The notes below the pieces were generated by a model. It was not told the origin of the DNA. It made no database searches and saw nothing but the letters and a program-made list of their open reading frames with translations. This document shows positions 7,982 to 16,862 of a stretch of DNA of 64,000 nucleotides, piece by piece. Origin of the DNA: Leifsonia shinshuensis (GTDB taxonomy: Bacteria > Actinomycetota > Actinomycetes > Actinomycetales > Microbacteriaceae); contig NZ_JAHHZQ010000005.1 of the NCBI RefSeq assembly GCF_022606355.1, forward strand, positions 124,001 to 188,000, given 5' to 3'. Each line of letters begins with the position of its first letter. Positions within the stretch are counted from its first letter, which is position 1. Both the position numbers and the translations under genes were made by a program.

Positions 7982-9154
7982 TCAGACCGCGACGGCCGTC
8001 GCCTCCTCCGCGACCGGCCGCCGCGCCGGATCCCGCAGCGTGCAGAGCACGGCGAAGCCGAGCACGGGCATCGCGACCAGCGTCGCGAGCGCGAGCTGAA
8101 GGCCGGCGGCGTCGGCGAGGACGCCGATCAGCGGCGTGGCGATCCCGCCGATGCTGACCGCGAGTCCGAGCGTGATGCCGCTCGCGGTCCCGACGCGTGA
8201 GGGCAGGTAGTCCTGCCCCAGCGTGACCTGCAGCGAGAACGGGACGTAGAGGCCGATCGAGGTCGTCGCCGCGAACACGAGGAGCGCCGGCCCCGGCACC
8301 CAGACGACGCCCGCGATGGCGACCAGGGTGACGAGGTTCGAGGCCGCGGAGACGGCGACGCGGCCCCACCGCCGGGCGAAGTAGCCGCCGAGGACGGACC
8401 CGACGATCCCGCCGAGGTAGAGGATCGTGAGCGCGACCGTGCCGACGCCGGGCCACCCGGGCAGCCGCTGCTCCGCATAGCTCGCGATGAAGGCGCCGAG
8501 GCCCACGAACGCGATGGACCGTGTCATGATCACGACGGTCAACCGCAGGAACGACCGGAGGTCGTCCGTCATCCCGGTGCCGTCCGTCCCGATCGCGGCG
8601 TCGCCACGCCGTGCCAGCATCCGGAGCACGGGGACCGCGAGGGAGGCGCCCACGAGAGCCGGGAGCGCGACGACCGGCGTCCAGGACAGCCCGAGGGTGC
8701 CGACCGTGGCGCCGACCAGCAGTGGAGCGAGTGCGAAGCCCACGTTCCCTCCGGTCGCGAACCAGGCCATCCCGACATGGCTCCCACGGCTCGCGACCCG
8801 GGCCAGGCGGGCCGACTCCGGGTGGTAGGCGGCGACGCCGAGCCCGGAGACGGCGACGAAGACCAGGGTGAGGGCGTACTCGTGGGCGAGCCCGCTCAGG
8901 CCGATCCCCAGGCCGCTGAGGATCGTCGCGGCCGGCAGCAGCCAGGGCAACGCGCGGCGGTCCGTCAGCAGCCCGAACAGGGGCTGGGCCACGGACGAGA
9001 GCAGCGACGCGGCCAGGACGATCCCGGCGGCGAGAGCGTAGCTGTAGTGCCGCTCCGCGACGAAGAAGGGCACGAGCGCGGCGACGGCACCCTGGAAGAC
9101 GTCGACGCAGGCGTGCCCGATGGCGAGCAGGGTGATGGGGGAGCGAAGGGTCAT
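7982..9154 (-). CDS. MFS transporter of the fosmidomycin-resistance (Fsr) family
   Basis: 390 aa with about 12 hydrophobic segments. Fsr-type landmarks are visible: GHACVDVFQGAVAALVPFF in helix 1, QPLFGLLTDRRALPWLLP between helices 2 and 3, and GLGVAAYHPESARLAR. These pumps export drugs or small metabolites by proton antiport. Start at ATG 9154; longer frames upstream would run through the divergent regulator. An AraC-type regulator starts 55 bp away on the other strand and probably controls it. Confidence 0.85.
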   Translation of the reverse strand: MTLRSPITLLAIGHACVDVFQGAVAALVPFFVAERHYSYALAAGIVLAASLLSSVAQPLFGLLTDRRALPWLLPAATILSGLGIGLSGLAHEYALTLVFVAVSGLGVAAYHPESARLARVASRGSHVGMAWFATGGNVGFALAPLLVGATVGTLGLSWTPVVALPALVGASLAVPVLRMLARRGDAAIGTDGTGMTDDLRSFLRLTVVIMTRSIAFVGLGAFIASYAEQRLPGWPGVGTVALTILYLGGIVGSVLGGYFARRWGRVAVSAASNLVTLVAIAGVVWVPGPALLVFAATTSIGLYVPFSLQVTLGQDYLPSRVGTASGITLGLAVSIGGIATPLIGVLADAAGLQLALATLVAMPVLGFAVLCTLRDPARRPVAEEATAVAV

Positions 9155-9209
9155 GCTTTCGAGAATCCCAAGGCGACGCGGTGTCCCGCTTCCGTTATCC
9201 TGTCCGATC

Positions 9210-9941
9210 ATGCAGGAATTCCGCCACGAGCCGGTCGCCCCGACGACGACCAGGGTCCTCGGGCACGGCGGCCTCATCGACGCACACGTGCACGACCAGC
9301 ACCAGCTCGTGTACGCACGTCGCGGGGTGGTCTCGGTGACGACCGACGCGGGCGTCTGGGTGACGCCGGGCTCCCAGGCGATCTGGGTGCCGGCCGGTAC
9401 CGTCCACGCGCACCGCGCGTACGGCGAGCTCGAGCTGCGGTTCGTCGGGCTCCCGGTGGAGGACAACCCGCTGGGCCTTGCACAACCCACGGTGGTGACG
9501 GTGAGCCCGCTGCTCCGTGAGATCATCGTCGCCTACACCGCCCGAACCGCCGAGACGGCCGCCCGGTCACGGCTGAGGGCCGTGCTCTTCGACGAGCTGC
9601 GCGCGGCGCCCGGCCAGGCCATCCACGTGCCGACCGCGACCCATCCGCTCGTGCGCCGGCTCGGGGAGCTCCTCGACGCGGATCCGGCGGCCGACCGCAC
9701 GCTCGCGCAGTTCGGGCGGGCGATCGGGGCGAGCGACCGAACGCTGTCGCGGCTCATCCGCGCCGACCTCGGGATGACCTTCCCGCAGTGGCGCACGCAG
9801 CTCCGCCTCCACCGCGCCCTGGTCCTGCTAGCGGAGGGCGCGCCGGTCACCGAGGTGGCGCACCGCTGCGGCTGGTCGTCGGCGAGCACCTTCATCGACG
9901 TCTTCCGGCGCGCGTTCGGCCGGACGCCCGGAAGCCGCTGA
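9210..9941 (+). CDS. AraC family regulator
   Basis: 243 aa. The N-terminal cupin-like sensing domain holds HDQHQLVYARRG and AIWVPAGTVHAH; the C-terminal AraC DNA-binding domain carries two helix-turn-helices (LAQFGRAIGASDRTLSRLI and VTEVAHRCGWSSASTFIDVFRRAFGRTPG). ATG 9210 was chosen because it begins right before the cupin domain. It is divergent from the Fsr-family pump and is its likely local regulator; the inducer is unknown. Confidence 0.88.
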   Translation: MQEFRHEPVAPTTTRVLGHGGLIDAHVHDQHQLVYARRGVVSVTTDAGVWVTPGSQAIWVPAGTVHAHRAYGELELRFVGLPVEDNPLGLAQPTVVTVSPLLREIIVAYTARTAETAARSRLRAVLFDELRAAPGQAIHVPTATHPLVRRLGELLDADPAADRTLAQFGRAIGASDRTLSRLIRADLGMTFPQWRTQLRLHRALVLLAEGAPVTEVAHRCGWSSASTFIDVFRRAFGRTPGSR

Positions 9942-10242
9942 CCGACACTCCTGCCCCGCCTCCGCCGAGCGGCCGAGCGGCCGAGCGGTCGACCAGCCGA
10001 CTCGCCGACTGACGGACCAGCTGACTCCGGCGGCCTCCTCGAGCGCGGCGAGGCGGCCCGCGGGATCCCGGTGATCTCCGCCACCGTGACACGGTCGCCG
10101 ACGACGTCAGGGTCGTCGACCAGCTCCAGCAGGAGGTCGTTCATCGCGAGCCGGAGCTCGACCCGTGACACCAGCGGGCGGGCGCTCCCCTCGGGGACAC
10201 CCGCCCGTTCGGCCACGCTCGCTGCGCAACCGGTCGCCAGGA
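9942..10242. other. 300-bp gap with a tandem repeat and a coding remnant
   Basis: No intact gene. Three tandem copies of GCCGAGCG lie at 9964-9987. On the minus strand from about 10240 down to 10000 there is protein-like sequence (RVELRLAMNDLLLELVDDP, then DRVTVAEITG) that continues in another frame as DPAGRLAALEEAAGVSW. This looks like a small gene fragment broken by a frameshift near 10070. I do not recognise the family. Confidence 0.4.
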
Positions 10243-11151
10243 CTATGCAGTCGCCTCACCCTCGCGAAGGAAGCCGAGGAGCAGTTCGTTGACCCGCTCC
10301 GCCTCGTCGTGGTGCACCCAGTGGGAGGCGTTCTCGAGCCGCTCGACGGCGACGAGGTTCGGCACGTCCTCGGCGTGCGGCTCGGCGAGGCCGGACCCCA
10401 GGAACCGGTCCTGCTGGCCCCAGATCACCAGCGTGGGTGCCCTGACCGGGAGCACCTGCTGCTTCGACCCCAGCCGGACGGCGGCGCGGTAGTAGTCGAT
10501 CATGCCCTTCGCGGCGCCGTCCTGCGACCAGGCCTCACGGTAGCGGTCGAGCTCCTGGTCGGTGTAGGTCGGCTGCGCGTCGCGGAAGAACCGGGCGAAG
10601 AACCGCCAGTCGTCCTTGGCCGCGTGGCGCTCCGGCGTCCCCATCAGCTGGAAGTAGAAGAAGTACCAGCTGCGCTCGAGCTGACGCGGGCTCTTCAGGC
10701 CTTCGTTCAGCTTGCGCGGGTGGGCCGCGTTCATGATGATCAGCCGCTCGACCACCTCCGGGGTGTTCATCGCCAGGGTCCAGGCGATCGACCCGCCCCA
10801 GTCGTGGCCGACGACGGTCGCGGTCTCGCTGCCGAGAGCGCGGATCAGTGCCGCGATGTCGGCGGCCGGCTTGTCGGCGGTGTAGTCCTCGAACTCCGCG
10901 GGCTTCGACGACAGGTTGTAGCCGCGGAGGTCGGGTGCGACCACGCGGTAGCCCGCCTGCACGAGCGGTGCGATCTGATCGCGCCAGCCGTACCAGAACT
11001 CCGGGAAGCCGTGCAGCAGCAGGACGAGCGGGCCGGTGCCGGCCTCCACGTAGTGCAGCGTCACGCCGTCGGCGACCTCGGCGAAGCCGTCGCGCAGGTC
11101 GACGCCGATGCCGAGGGCCGAGCGAGCGGTGGTGGTTGTGGTGGTGTTCAT
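10243..11151 (-). CDS. Alpha/beta hydrolase, epoxide hydrolase-like
   Basis: 302 aa. Shows the epoxide-hydrolase layout: oxyanion motif HGFPEFW (47-53), nucleophile Asp117 in GHDWGGS, acid Asp248 in WGQQDRFL and base His277 in ASHWVHH. Cap-domain tyrosines that would activate an epoxide are present between 160 and 230. A haloalkane or fluoroacetate dehalogenase is an alternative because they share the Asp nucleophile. The ATG at 11151 has GAGGAAAGGG upstream. The start is followed by a run of threonine codons. Divergent from the LuxR-type regulator; GTCGGTACC is repeated at 11262 and 11310 in the shared promoter region. Confidence 0.85.
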   Translation of the reverse strand: MNTTTTTTARSALGIGVDLRDGFAEVADGVTLHYVEAGTGPLVLLLHGFPEFWYGWRDQIAPLVQAGYRVVAPDLRGYNLSSKPAEFEDYTADKPAADIAALIRALGSETATVVGHDWGGSIAWTLAMNTPEVVERLIIMNAAHPRKLNEGLKSPRQLERSWYFFYFQLMGTPERHAAKDDWRFFARFFRDAQPTYTDQELDRYREAWSQDGAAKGMIDYYRAAVRLGSKQQVLPVRAPTLVIWGQQDRFLGSGLAEPHAEDVPNLVAVERLENASHWVHHDEAERVNELLLGFLREGEATA

Positions 11152-11329
11152 GATGGATCCCTTTCCTCGGATCCCGTCTGTGCCGGGATCTCGTTTCGAT
11201 GGCAGCAATGCTCGTCGCCGGCGGCACCCGTCGCGCCCGGGTGACCCCCGGGTGTCGGCCCGTCGGTACCCGGGCCGGTCCCTTGCCAGCGGATGCCGGG
11301 ATCCCTAGGGTCGGTACCGGCGGTGGGCC

Positions 11330-14119
11330 ATGACGATCGAGGAAGAGCACCGTGCGTTGCGGGGCAGGGGCGAGGAGCGCGCGCGGCTGGATGCGCTGCT
11401 CGCACGGGCGGCCTCCGGCAGCAGTGCGACGCTGGTGCTGCGGGGTGAGGCGGGCGCGGGCAAATCGGCGCTTCTCGACGATGCCGTGCACCGGGCGGAC
11501 GGGTTCACGATCGCGCGGGTGAACGGCGTCGAGTCGGAGGTCGAGCTCGCCTACGCGGTCCTCCAGCAGCTCTGCGCCCCGTTCGTGGAGCGCGTCGACA
11601 GCCTCCCCGAGCCGCAGCGGCAGGCCCTCGGCACAGCGTTCGGCTTCCGCAGCGGAGCGCCGCCGGACCGGTTCCTGGTCGGGTTGGCCGTGCTGGGCCT
11701 GCTCGCCGACGCCGCAGAGGCGGCTCCGCTGCTGTGCGTCGTCGATGATGCGCAGTGGGTGGACACGGCGTCGGCGCAGACGCTCGCGTTCGTCGCCCGG
11801 CGCATCGCCGCCGAGCGCATCGGCATGCTGTTCGCGGTGCGGCAGGGCGACGCAGGCGACACGGAGTCCGACCTGTTCGACGACCTCCCGGGCCTCCGGG
11901 TGCCCGGCCTGGCCGACGCCGACGCGGAGGCCCTCCTCGAGGAGGCCACCGTCGGCCCGCTGGACGACCGGGTGCGCAGCAGGATCGTCGCGGAGGCGCG
12001 GGGCAATCCGCTCGCCCTGCTCGAGCTGGCGCGCGACCCGGGCGCGGCGGAGCTGTCCTTCGGCTCCTCCCCAGGAGACGGACGCCTCGCCGCCCGGATC
12101 GAGCGCGGGTACGCCCAGCGACTCGAACGCCTCCCCGCGGACACCCGGCGGCTGCTGCTGATCGCGGCCGCCGATCCGTCGGGTGACGTCGCGCTGCTCT
12201 GGCGTGCGGCCCAACGGATCGGCGTCCCGGCCGCTGCGGTCGCTCCGGCGCAGGAGGCAGGGCTGCTGGAACTGGGCGCGCAGGTCCGCTTCCGACATCC
12301 GCTGCTCCGGTCGGCCGTCGTGCGCGCGGCGACGGACGGGGAGCGCCGCGCGGCGCACTCCGCGCTCGCCGAGGCGGTCGTCGGGGAGGGCGAGGCCGAC
12401 TACCGCGCCTGGCACCGGGCGCAGGCGGCGCTCGGTGTGGACGGTGAGATCGCGGCGGAGCTGGAGGCGGCGGCGGACCGCGCGCGGGCGCGCGGCGGCT
12501 GGGCGGCGGCGGCCTCGTTCCTGACCCGCTCGACAGAGCTCACGCCCGATCCGGCGGCCCGGGCAGGCCGTGCGCTCGATGCCGCCGACGCGTGGATGCA
12601 GGCCGGCGGCCTCGAGCGGGCGCGTAGCCTGTTCGCGCTGGCGAAGGCCGGTCCGCTCCGAGACGTCGACGCCGCACGGGCTCAGCTCATCGCCGCGCGG
12701 CTCGCCTTCGCCTCCACGCGAGGGCGGGAGGCGCCGGCTCTGCTCCTGGAGGCGGCGAGCCGGTTCGAGACGCTGGACCCCGCGACCGCCCGCGACACCT
12801 ATCTCGACGCGTTCACAGCAGCGCTGTTCGCCGGCCGCCTCGCCGACGGCGGGGGTGCTCTGCGGGAGGTGGCGACCGCGATCGCCCAGCGGAGTCGCCC
12901 GGCCGTCCCCTCCTCTGCGTGCGCTCTGCTGCTCGACGGCTTCGCTCAGCTCGTCACCAGTGGCTACGCCGCAGGGGTCCCGCTGCTGCGCCGGGCGCTC
13001 GACGCGCTGCGGGCCGACCCGCTGGGCGACGACGACGCGCTGCGCTGGCTGTGGCCGGCCTCCCGGGCCGCCAGGGCCGTGGGCGACGACCGGAGCTGGC
13101 TCGAGCTCACCGCCCGGAGCGTCGAGCTCGCCCGGCGCACGGGAACGCTGACGATGCTCCCGATCGCCCTTACCGAGCGGTTCACTGTCGACCTCTTCGT
13201 CGGAGACCTGCCGGCGGCGCTCGCCGTCGCGGCCGAAGCCGACGCTGTGACGGAGGCGACCGGGCGCGGGCTGAGCCCGCACATCGCGTTCCTGCGTGCG
13301 GCCTGGGGCGGTGACGAGTCGCGTGCGCGGTCGCTGCTCGACGCGAACCGCGCCGAGGTCTCCGCGCGCGGGGAGGGCCTCTGGCTCGCCGGGACGGAGC
13401 TCACCAGCTCCGTCTTCCTGAACGCGTTCGGGCGCTACGACGAGGCGCTCGCCGTCGCCGAGCGCGCCGCGACCCATCCGTTCGAGCTCGGGCTCTCGAC
13501 CTGGGTCTACCCCGAGCTGATCGAGGCCGCCTCCCGCGGCGAGCACCCGGAGACCGGGGCGGACGCCCTCGAACGCTTGACCGAGATCGCACGCGCCTCA
13601 GAGACGGAGTGGGCGCTCGGAGTCCTCGCCCGCTGCCGCGCGCTGCTCTCGGAGGGCGACGATCAGGAGGTGCTGTACCGGGAGTCGCTCGAACGCCTGG
13701 CGCGCACCCGCATCCGGGTCGCGTCGGCGCGCACGCAGCTCGTCTACGGCGAGTGGCTGCGCCGCCAGGGTCGCAGGGTCGACGCCCGTGAGCAGCTGCG
13801 CGCCGCCCTCGCCTTCTTCCAGGAGGTCGACATGGCGGGGTTCGCCGAGCGGGCCCGCCGGGAGCTCGCGGCGACGGGCGAGACCGCACGCGCGAGGACG
13901 GTCGACACGACGAACGATCTGACCGAGCAGGAGGCGCTCATCGCGCGCCTCGCCGCGGAGGGACGCAGCAATCCCGAGATCGGGGCCCAGCTCTTCATCA
14001 GCCCGCGGACGGTCGAGTGGCACCTGGGCAAGGTGTTCACCAAGCTCGGTGTGACGACGCGGCGGGAGTTGCGCTCAGGCGCGGCGACGTCCCTCCAGCG
14101 CGGGCTGGCCGGGGTCTGA
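11330..14119 (+). CDS. Large ATP-binding LuxR-family regulator (LAL/MalT type)
   Basis: 929 aa. Walker A GEAGAGKS at 39-46, Walker B-like LLCVVDDAQWVD at about 138-149, a long helical TPR-like middle section, and a C-terminal LuxR helix-turn-helix (LTEQEALIARLAAEGRSN then SPRTVEWHLGKVFTKLGV) in the last 60 residues. This is the layout of STAND-type ATPases that activate transcription when they bind a signal. It faces the epoxide-hydrolase-like gene across a 178-bp divergent promoter and most likely controls it. The signal is unknown. Confidence 0.9.
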   Translation: MTIEEEHRALRGRGEERARLDALLARAASGSSATLVLRGEAGAGKSALLDDAVHRADGFTIARVNGVESEVELAYAVLQQLCAPFVERVDSLPEPQRQALGTAFGFRSGAPPDRFLVGLAVLGLLADAAEAAPLLCVVDDAQWVDTASAQTLAFVARRIAAERIGMLFAVRQGDAGDTESDLFDDLPGLRVPGLADADAEALLEEATVGPLDDRVRSRIVAEARGNPLALLELARDPGAAELSFGSSPGDGRLAARIERGYAQRLERLPADTRRLLLIAAADPSGDVALLWRAAQRIGVPAAAVAPAQEAGLLELGAQVRFRHPLLRSAVVRAATDGERRAAHSALAEAVVGEGEADYRAWHRAQAALGVDGEIAAELEAAADRARARGGWAAAASFLTRSTELTPDPAARAGRALDAADAWMQAGGLERARSLFALAKAGPLRDVDAARAQLIAARLAFASTRGREAPALLLEAASRFETLDPATARDTYLDAFTAALFAGRLADGGGALREVATAIAQRSRPAVPSSACALLLDGFAQLVTSGYAAGVPLLRRALDALRADPLGDDDALRWLWPASRAARAVGDDRSWLELTARSVELARRTGTLTMLPIALTERFTVDLFVGDLPAALAVAAEADAVTEATGRGLSPHIAFLRAAWGGDESRARSLLDANRAEVSARGEGLWLAGTELTSSVFLNAFGRYDEALAVAERAATHPFELGLSTWVYPELIEAASRGEHPETGADALERLTEIARASETEWALGVLARCRALLSEGDDQEVLYRESLERLARTRIRVASARTQLVYGEWLRRQGRRVDAREQLRAALAFFQEVDMAGFAERARRELAATGETARARTVDTTNDLTEQEALIARLAAEGRSNPEIGAQLFISPRTVEWHLGKVFTKLGVTTRRELRSGAATSLQRGLAGV

Positions 14120-14139
14120 GCGCGGCCCGGCCCACGCGC

Positions 14140-15453
14140 TCAGTACGGCCGCACCGGCTCCTCCAGCTTCGCCGACCGCGGGAAGAACGCGTACCAGCGC
14201 AGCCGGATCGCGTCGCGGAGCCTGTTCTCCTCCGCACCGACGACCTCGGCCGGCACCAGGGCGGCGGCGATCGCCGTGGTGACCGGCACCGCCAGCACCA
14301 GGCCGATCCCGCTGCACAGGGTGCGCACGACCTCGGCGGCCAGGTCCTCCTGCGAGAGCAGGCTCAGGGCGGAGCGGTTGTAGAGGTAGAGGATGATCAG
14401 CACGACCATGGCGGCGCCGGCGTAGGCGAACGCGATCGTGTAGATCGTCGAGGCGATGTGATCGCGTCCGATCCGCATGGCCCGGGCGAACAGCTGACGA
14501 CGCGACAGGGCGGGGGAGGCCGCGCGGAGCTCCCAGACGGACGACGCCTGGGTCACGGTCACGTCGTTGAGTACGCCGAGGCCGGCGATGATGATCGCGC
14601 AGGTGAGGACGCCGCGGAAGTCGATCTGCGAGGCGCCGGCGAGCATGCCGCCGACATCCCCGGTCACGCCCGTGAGGTGGGTCGTCGTGACGGCGAGCTG
14701 GGCGATCCCTGCCGTGAGCACGATCCCGAACAGGGTGCCGAGCAGTGCAACGCTCGTACGGATCGAGGGCCCGTGCGCGAGGTAGAGCACCACGAACATG
14801 ATCGCGGAGCCCCCGACCACCCCCACCCACAGCCCCGGCTGCCCGCTGATCAAGGCGGGCAGGATGAACTCCACGAGCATGAACCCGGCGAACGCCAGCG
14901 AGACGAGGGCCATGAAGCCGCGCAGCAGCCCGACGGCGACGACGACGATGGCGAACACGATCACCCACGCCCACAGCGGCTGGTCGCGGATGACGCCGTT
15001 CACCGTGATCCCCTGGGTGCCGTCCGACCTCGACGCCTGAGGCGGGACCACCAGCTCCAGCTGGTCGCCGACGTGCAGCCCGGCCGTCGCGTACGGCCAC
15101 AGCAGCGGGATCGTGACGCTGCGGCCCCGCTCCTTGCCCTCAAGAAGGAGCACCTTCGCCAACTGGCACGCCCGGGTGTCGCCCGGGGCGGAGGTCGCGG
15201 CGCCCGACGAGAAATAGCCGGGGCAGCTGTCCTGCAGGCCGACGATCCTGCCGGTGGGGAAGGCGGTGCCCTTCGGCGCGAACTCCAGCTTCGACGAGAC
15301 GCTGCTGACTGTGCCGTGATCCGGCCAGAGCAGCGCGAGCCCGGCGGCGGTGGCGAGCGCCGCGGCGATCAGGATCGCGGCGACGACGGTGCGGAGGGTG
15401 CGCCCGGCCTTCGGTGTGCGGCCGGACGGGAGGTGCGAATGGGCGTGGGCCAT
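14140..15453 (-). CDS. YibE/F-like multipass membrane protein
   Basis: 437 aa from ATG 15453, which has GGAG upstream. An N-terminal transmembrane helix (TVVAAILIAAALATAAGLALL) is followed by an external region of about 120 aa, then at least seven helices. The later part, with HLTGVTGDVGGMLAGA, GLGVLNDVTVTQASSVWEL and AYAGAAMVVLIILYL, matches the YibE/F-like family, whose transport role is unproven. The first 50 codons and the upstream region are duplicated 2.6 kb away (17930-18091). Confidence 0.85.
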   Translation of the reverse strand: MAHAHSHLPSGRTPKAGRTLRTVVAAILIAAALATAAGLALLWPDHGTVSSVSSKLEFAPKGTAFPTGRIVGLQDSCPGYFSSGAATSAPGDTRACQLAKVLLLEGKERGRSVTIPLLWPYATAGLHVGDQLELVVPPQASRSDGTQGITVNGVIRDQPLWAWVIVFAIVVVAVGLLRGFMALVSLAFAGFMLVEFILPALISGQPGLWVGVVGGSAIMFVVLYLAHGPSIRTSVALLGTLFGIVLTAGIAQLAVTTTHLTGVTGDVGGMLAGASQIDFRGVLTCAIIIAGLGVLNDVTVTQASSVWELRAASPALSRRQLFARAMRIGRDHIASTIYTIAFAYAGAAMVVLIILYLYNRSALSLLSQEDLAAEVVRTLCSGIGLVLAVPVTTAIAAALVPAEVVGAEENRLRDAIRLRWYAFFPRSAKLEEPVRPY

Positions 15454-15454
15454 C
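15293..15454. repeat. Repeat A, copy 1 (5' end of the yibE/F-like gene)
   Basis: About 160 bp matching 17930-18091 in the same orientation at constant offset 2637; I count about six differences. It covers the first 50 codons of the YibE/F-like gene. Confidence 0.9.
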
Positions 15455-15476
15455 GGAGCTCCGTTCGGGGGGTTCG

Positions 15477-15554
15477 AGAGGTAACTGTAGTTCGGAGGCG
15501 GGGTGGGGCGCTGGGGCGTGTGGGGGTTCGCAGGGGCGGGGAGGCGGGGCGGGA
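15477..15554. repeat. Repeat B, copy 1 (upstream of the yibE/F-like gene)
   Basis: About 78 bp of G-rich sequence beginning AGAGGTAACTGTAG, matching 18999-19076 with a few substitutions. In copy 1 it follows repeat A after 22 bp; in the second set the two are separated by about 900 bp. Confidence 0.85.
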
Positions 15555-15635
15555 TGCGAGCACGGCGGTGTTCCCGCTGTTCGATCACATGGGAGGATGC
15601 GGTTCGGCGCGGTGAGGCGCGAGGAGGTCACGGAG

Positions 15636-15968
15636 ATGTCGGCAGAAGAGCACAGCAGACGGTCGCCCCACGGCTCCGGACTCGGTGGGGAGGACGCCGA
15701 CGAACCGTCCACCGCGCCCGCATCCCGTGCGAGTCTCGGGGTGCCGCCCACGCCGGAAGCGCCTGTGGCCTCCTTCTACCGGTACCCGTCGCCCCACGAA
15801 CACTTCTGGCTGTACTACGACGGTGGGACATGGGTGGGTGAACCTCGCACCCTCCCCTGGTATCGGCGCCCGATGGCGTGGGCCCGCGGTCGAGCGCCCG
15901 TGGGGTCGCTCGTGGTGCTGCTCGTCGTCGTCGCGATCGGTGTCTCCGTGTACGTGGCGACACGGTGA
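15636..15968 (+). CDS. Small C-terminally anchored membrane protein
   Basis: 110 aa. ATG 15636 has GAGGAGGTC upstream. The hydrophilic N-terminal half is followed by FYRYPSPHEHFWLYYDGGTWVGEP, an aromatic segment resembling short DUF2510-like motifs, and one transmembrane helix near the C-terminus (GSLVVLLVVVAIGVSVYVA). Function unknown. First plus-strand gene of the small-membrane-protein region and divergent from the YibE/F-like gene. Confidence 0.6.
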   Translation: MSAEEHSRRSPHGSGLGGEDADEPSTAPASRASLGVPPTPEAPVASFYRYPSPHEHFWLYYDGGTWVGEPRTLPWYRRPMAWARGRAPVGSLVVLLVVVAIGVSVYVATR

Positions 15969-16022
15969 TGCAGCTGGGTAGGTGCTCGAGGGTCGCCGTG
16001 GTCGCGTCGCTCAGCTCGTTGG

Positions 16023-16206
16023 GTGGGAGACCAGCACAGTGACAATTGAATCGATCATCATGATGGTCGCCGGGGCGGGAGCAGTGGTCGCCGGGATCTG
16101 CGTCGTGGCGTTCCGGAGGCGGGTTGCGGCGAAGAACCGGCAGAACATCGAGAACTCCGTATCGGAGAAGGCGTTTCCCGGCCTTGCGGCAGGATCGACG
16201 CCGTCG
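16023..16206. repeat. Repeat C, copy 1
   Basis: About 180 bp matching 18730-18913 at offset 2707. It spans the ribosome-site region and first 55 codons of a small membrane protein. The 3' end of the gene differs between copies. Confidence 0.85.
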
Positions 16207-16278
16207 CGGATGGTCCCGGTGGGGGTCATCCTCATGATCGCGGGGGTGATGGTGATCGGAAAGGCGTTCGTGCCGTAG
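16039..16278 (+). CDS. Small membrane protein (repeat C paralogue 1)
   Basis: 79 aa from GTG 16039. Two helices: IIMMVAGAGAVVAGICVVAF and, near the C-terminus, VGVILMIAGVMVIGKAF, with a conserved linker RVAAKNRQNIENSVSEKAFPG between. The GTG is preferred because the same start context is kept in the second copy at 18746. That copy lacks the second helix, so this longer form is the likely ancestral one. No known family. Confidence 0.6.
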   Translation: MTIESIIMMVAGAGAVVAGICVVAFRRRVAAKNRQNIENSVSEKAFPGLAAGSTPSRMVPVGVILMIAGVMVIGKAFVP

Positions 16279-16361
16279 CCCGGATGCTCGCGGCGGTGTT
16301 CCCCGGGAGTCCCCGGAATGGAATGATGCGTGGTGTGACTGAGAGGCACGAGGGGACGCAG

Positions 16362-16571
16362 ATGTCCGCGGGACAGTTGGGGATGATTCTCGGCGCCCGA
16401 CTGACCCTTCTCCTGGGTGGTGTGGGCCTCTTCGTCGCTGCGATCTTCGCTCCTACTGGCCTCGGTGGGATCTTCGGTGCAGCTGGCCTGTTGGTGCTCC
16501 TCGGATACGCCTGGGTCTACTTCCGAACGCGGAGCATGATCAAGTCCGCCATCAAACGATCGACCCGGTGA
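16362..16571 (+). CDS. Small two-helix membrane protein
   Basis: 69 aa from ATG 16362, which has GAGGGGAC 7 bp upstream; longer readings from 16284 or GTG 16335 have no better ribosome site. Two hydrophobic segments (LGARLTLLLGGVGLFVAAIFA, GGIFGAAGLLVLLGYAWVYF) end in a basic tail KSAIKRSTR. The last codons and the region after the stop match the end of the methyltransferase gene at 33892-33903 (repeat D). Confidence 0.55.
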   Translation: MSAGQLGMILGARLTLLLGGVGLFVAAIFAPTGLGGIFGAAGLLVLLGYAWVYFRTRSMIKSAIKRSTR

Positions 16572-16611
16572 GGATGCGGCGATCGCTGGATCTAGTGCGG
16601 GTCTCAGACCC
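16560..16611. repeat. Repeat D, copy 1, with a terminator-like hairpin
   Basis: Matches 33892-33942. It starts in the last two sense codons of the gene before it (TCGACCCGGTGAGGA in both copies) and ends in a hairpin GGGTC-TCA-GACCC (16599-16611). In the other copy the stem is GGGCC-TCA-GGCCC, a C-to-T change paired with a G-to-A change, so the pairing is kept. Confidence 0.8.
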
Positions 16612-16631
16612 CGATCAAGGATCGGATTTGA

Positions 16632-16862
16632 GTGGAACGGTCGGGAACGGCCTACGCTTCGAACCCGATAGTCGGCGCCCTCGACCTCGTTGGCTTGGGC
16701 ACGGGAATCCCTGGCCCCCTGGCTAGACTTCTGGGAACATCGGGAACTGTGACGGATCAGATCACCGGCGGACTCGGTGCCTTTGGGTTCAATACCGGCG
16801 CAGCTGGCAACGTGGCGGGGTGGGGCTCGTGGCTGTTCCCTCCTGATGGCAAGAGGCCTTGA
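16632..16862 (+). CDS. Small glycine-rich protein
   Basis: 76 aa from a GTG start, not recognised. Glycine-, alanine- and leucine-rich (VGALDLVGLGTGIPGPLARL, GGLGAFGFNTGAAGNVAGWGSWLFPPDG) with no clear signal peptide. Its stop overlaps the next start (TGATG), so it is translated with the two membrane proteins that follow. Composition could suit a peptide or the C-terminal remnant of a larger secreted or toxin protein that has lost its front; there is no direct evidence for either. Confidence 0.45.
   Translation: MERSGTAYASNPIVGALDLVGLGTGIPGPLARLLGTSGTVTDQITGGLGAFGFNTGAAGNVAGWGSWLFPPDGKRP

Noticed and set aside
9964-9987. Three 8-bp tandem copies as a possible CRISPR or origin element
   Set aside because: Too short, no spacers, no DnaA-box pattern; a simple local repeat.
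11262-11318. Two GTCGGTACC copies as LuxR-regulator operators
   Set aside because: Too short for this GC content without conservation data, so only mentioned under the hydrolase gene.
10535-13546. 1003-codon minus-strand frame across the hydrolase and LuxR-type genes
   Set aside because: Spans two real genes in the wrong frame; composition is that of a shadow frame.
16632-16862. Calling the glycine-rich protein a bacteriocin
   Set aside because: Composition alone is not enough; no leader cleavage site, maturation gene or transporter is visible.
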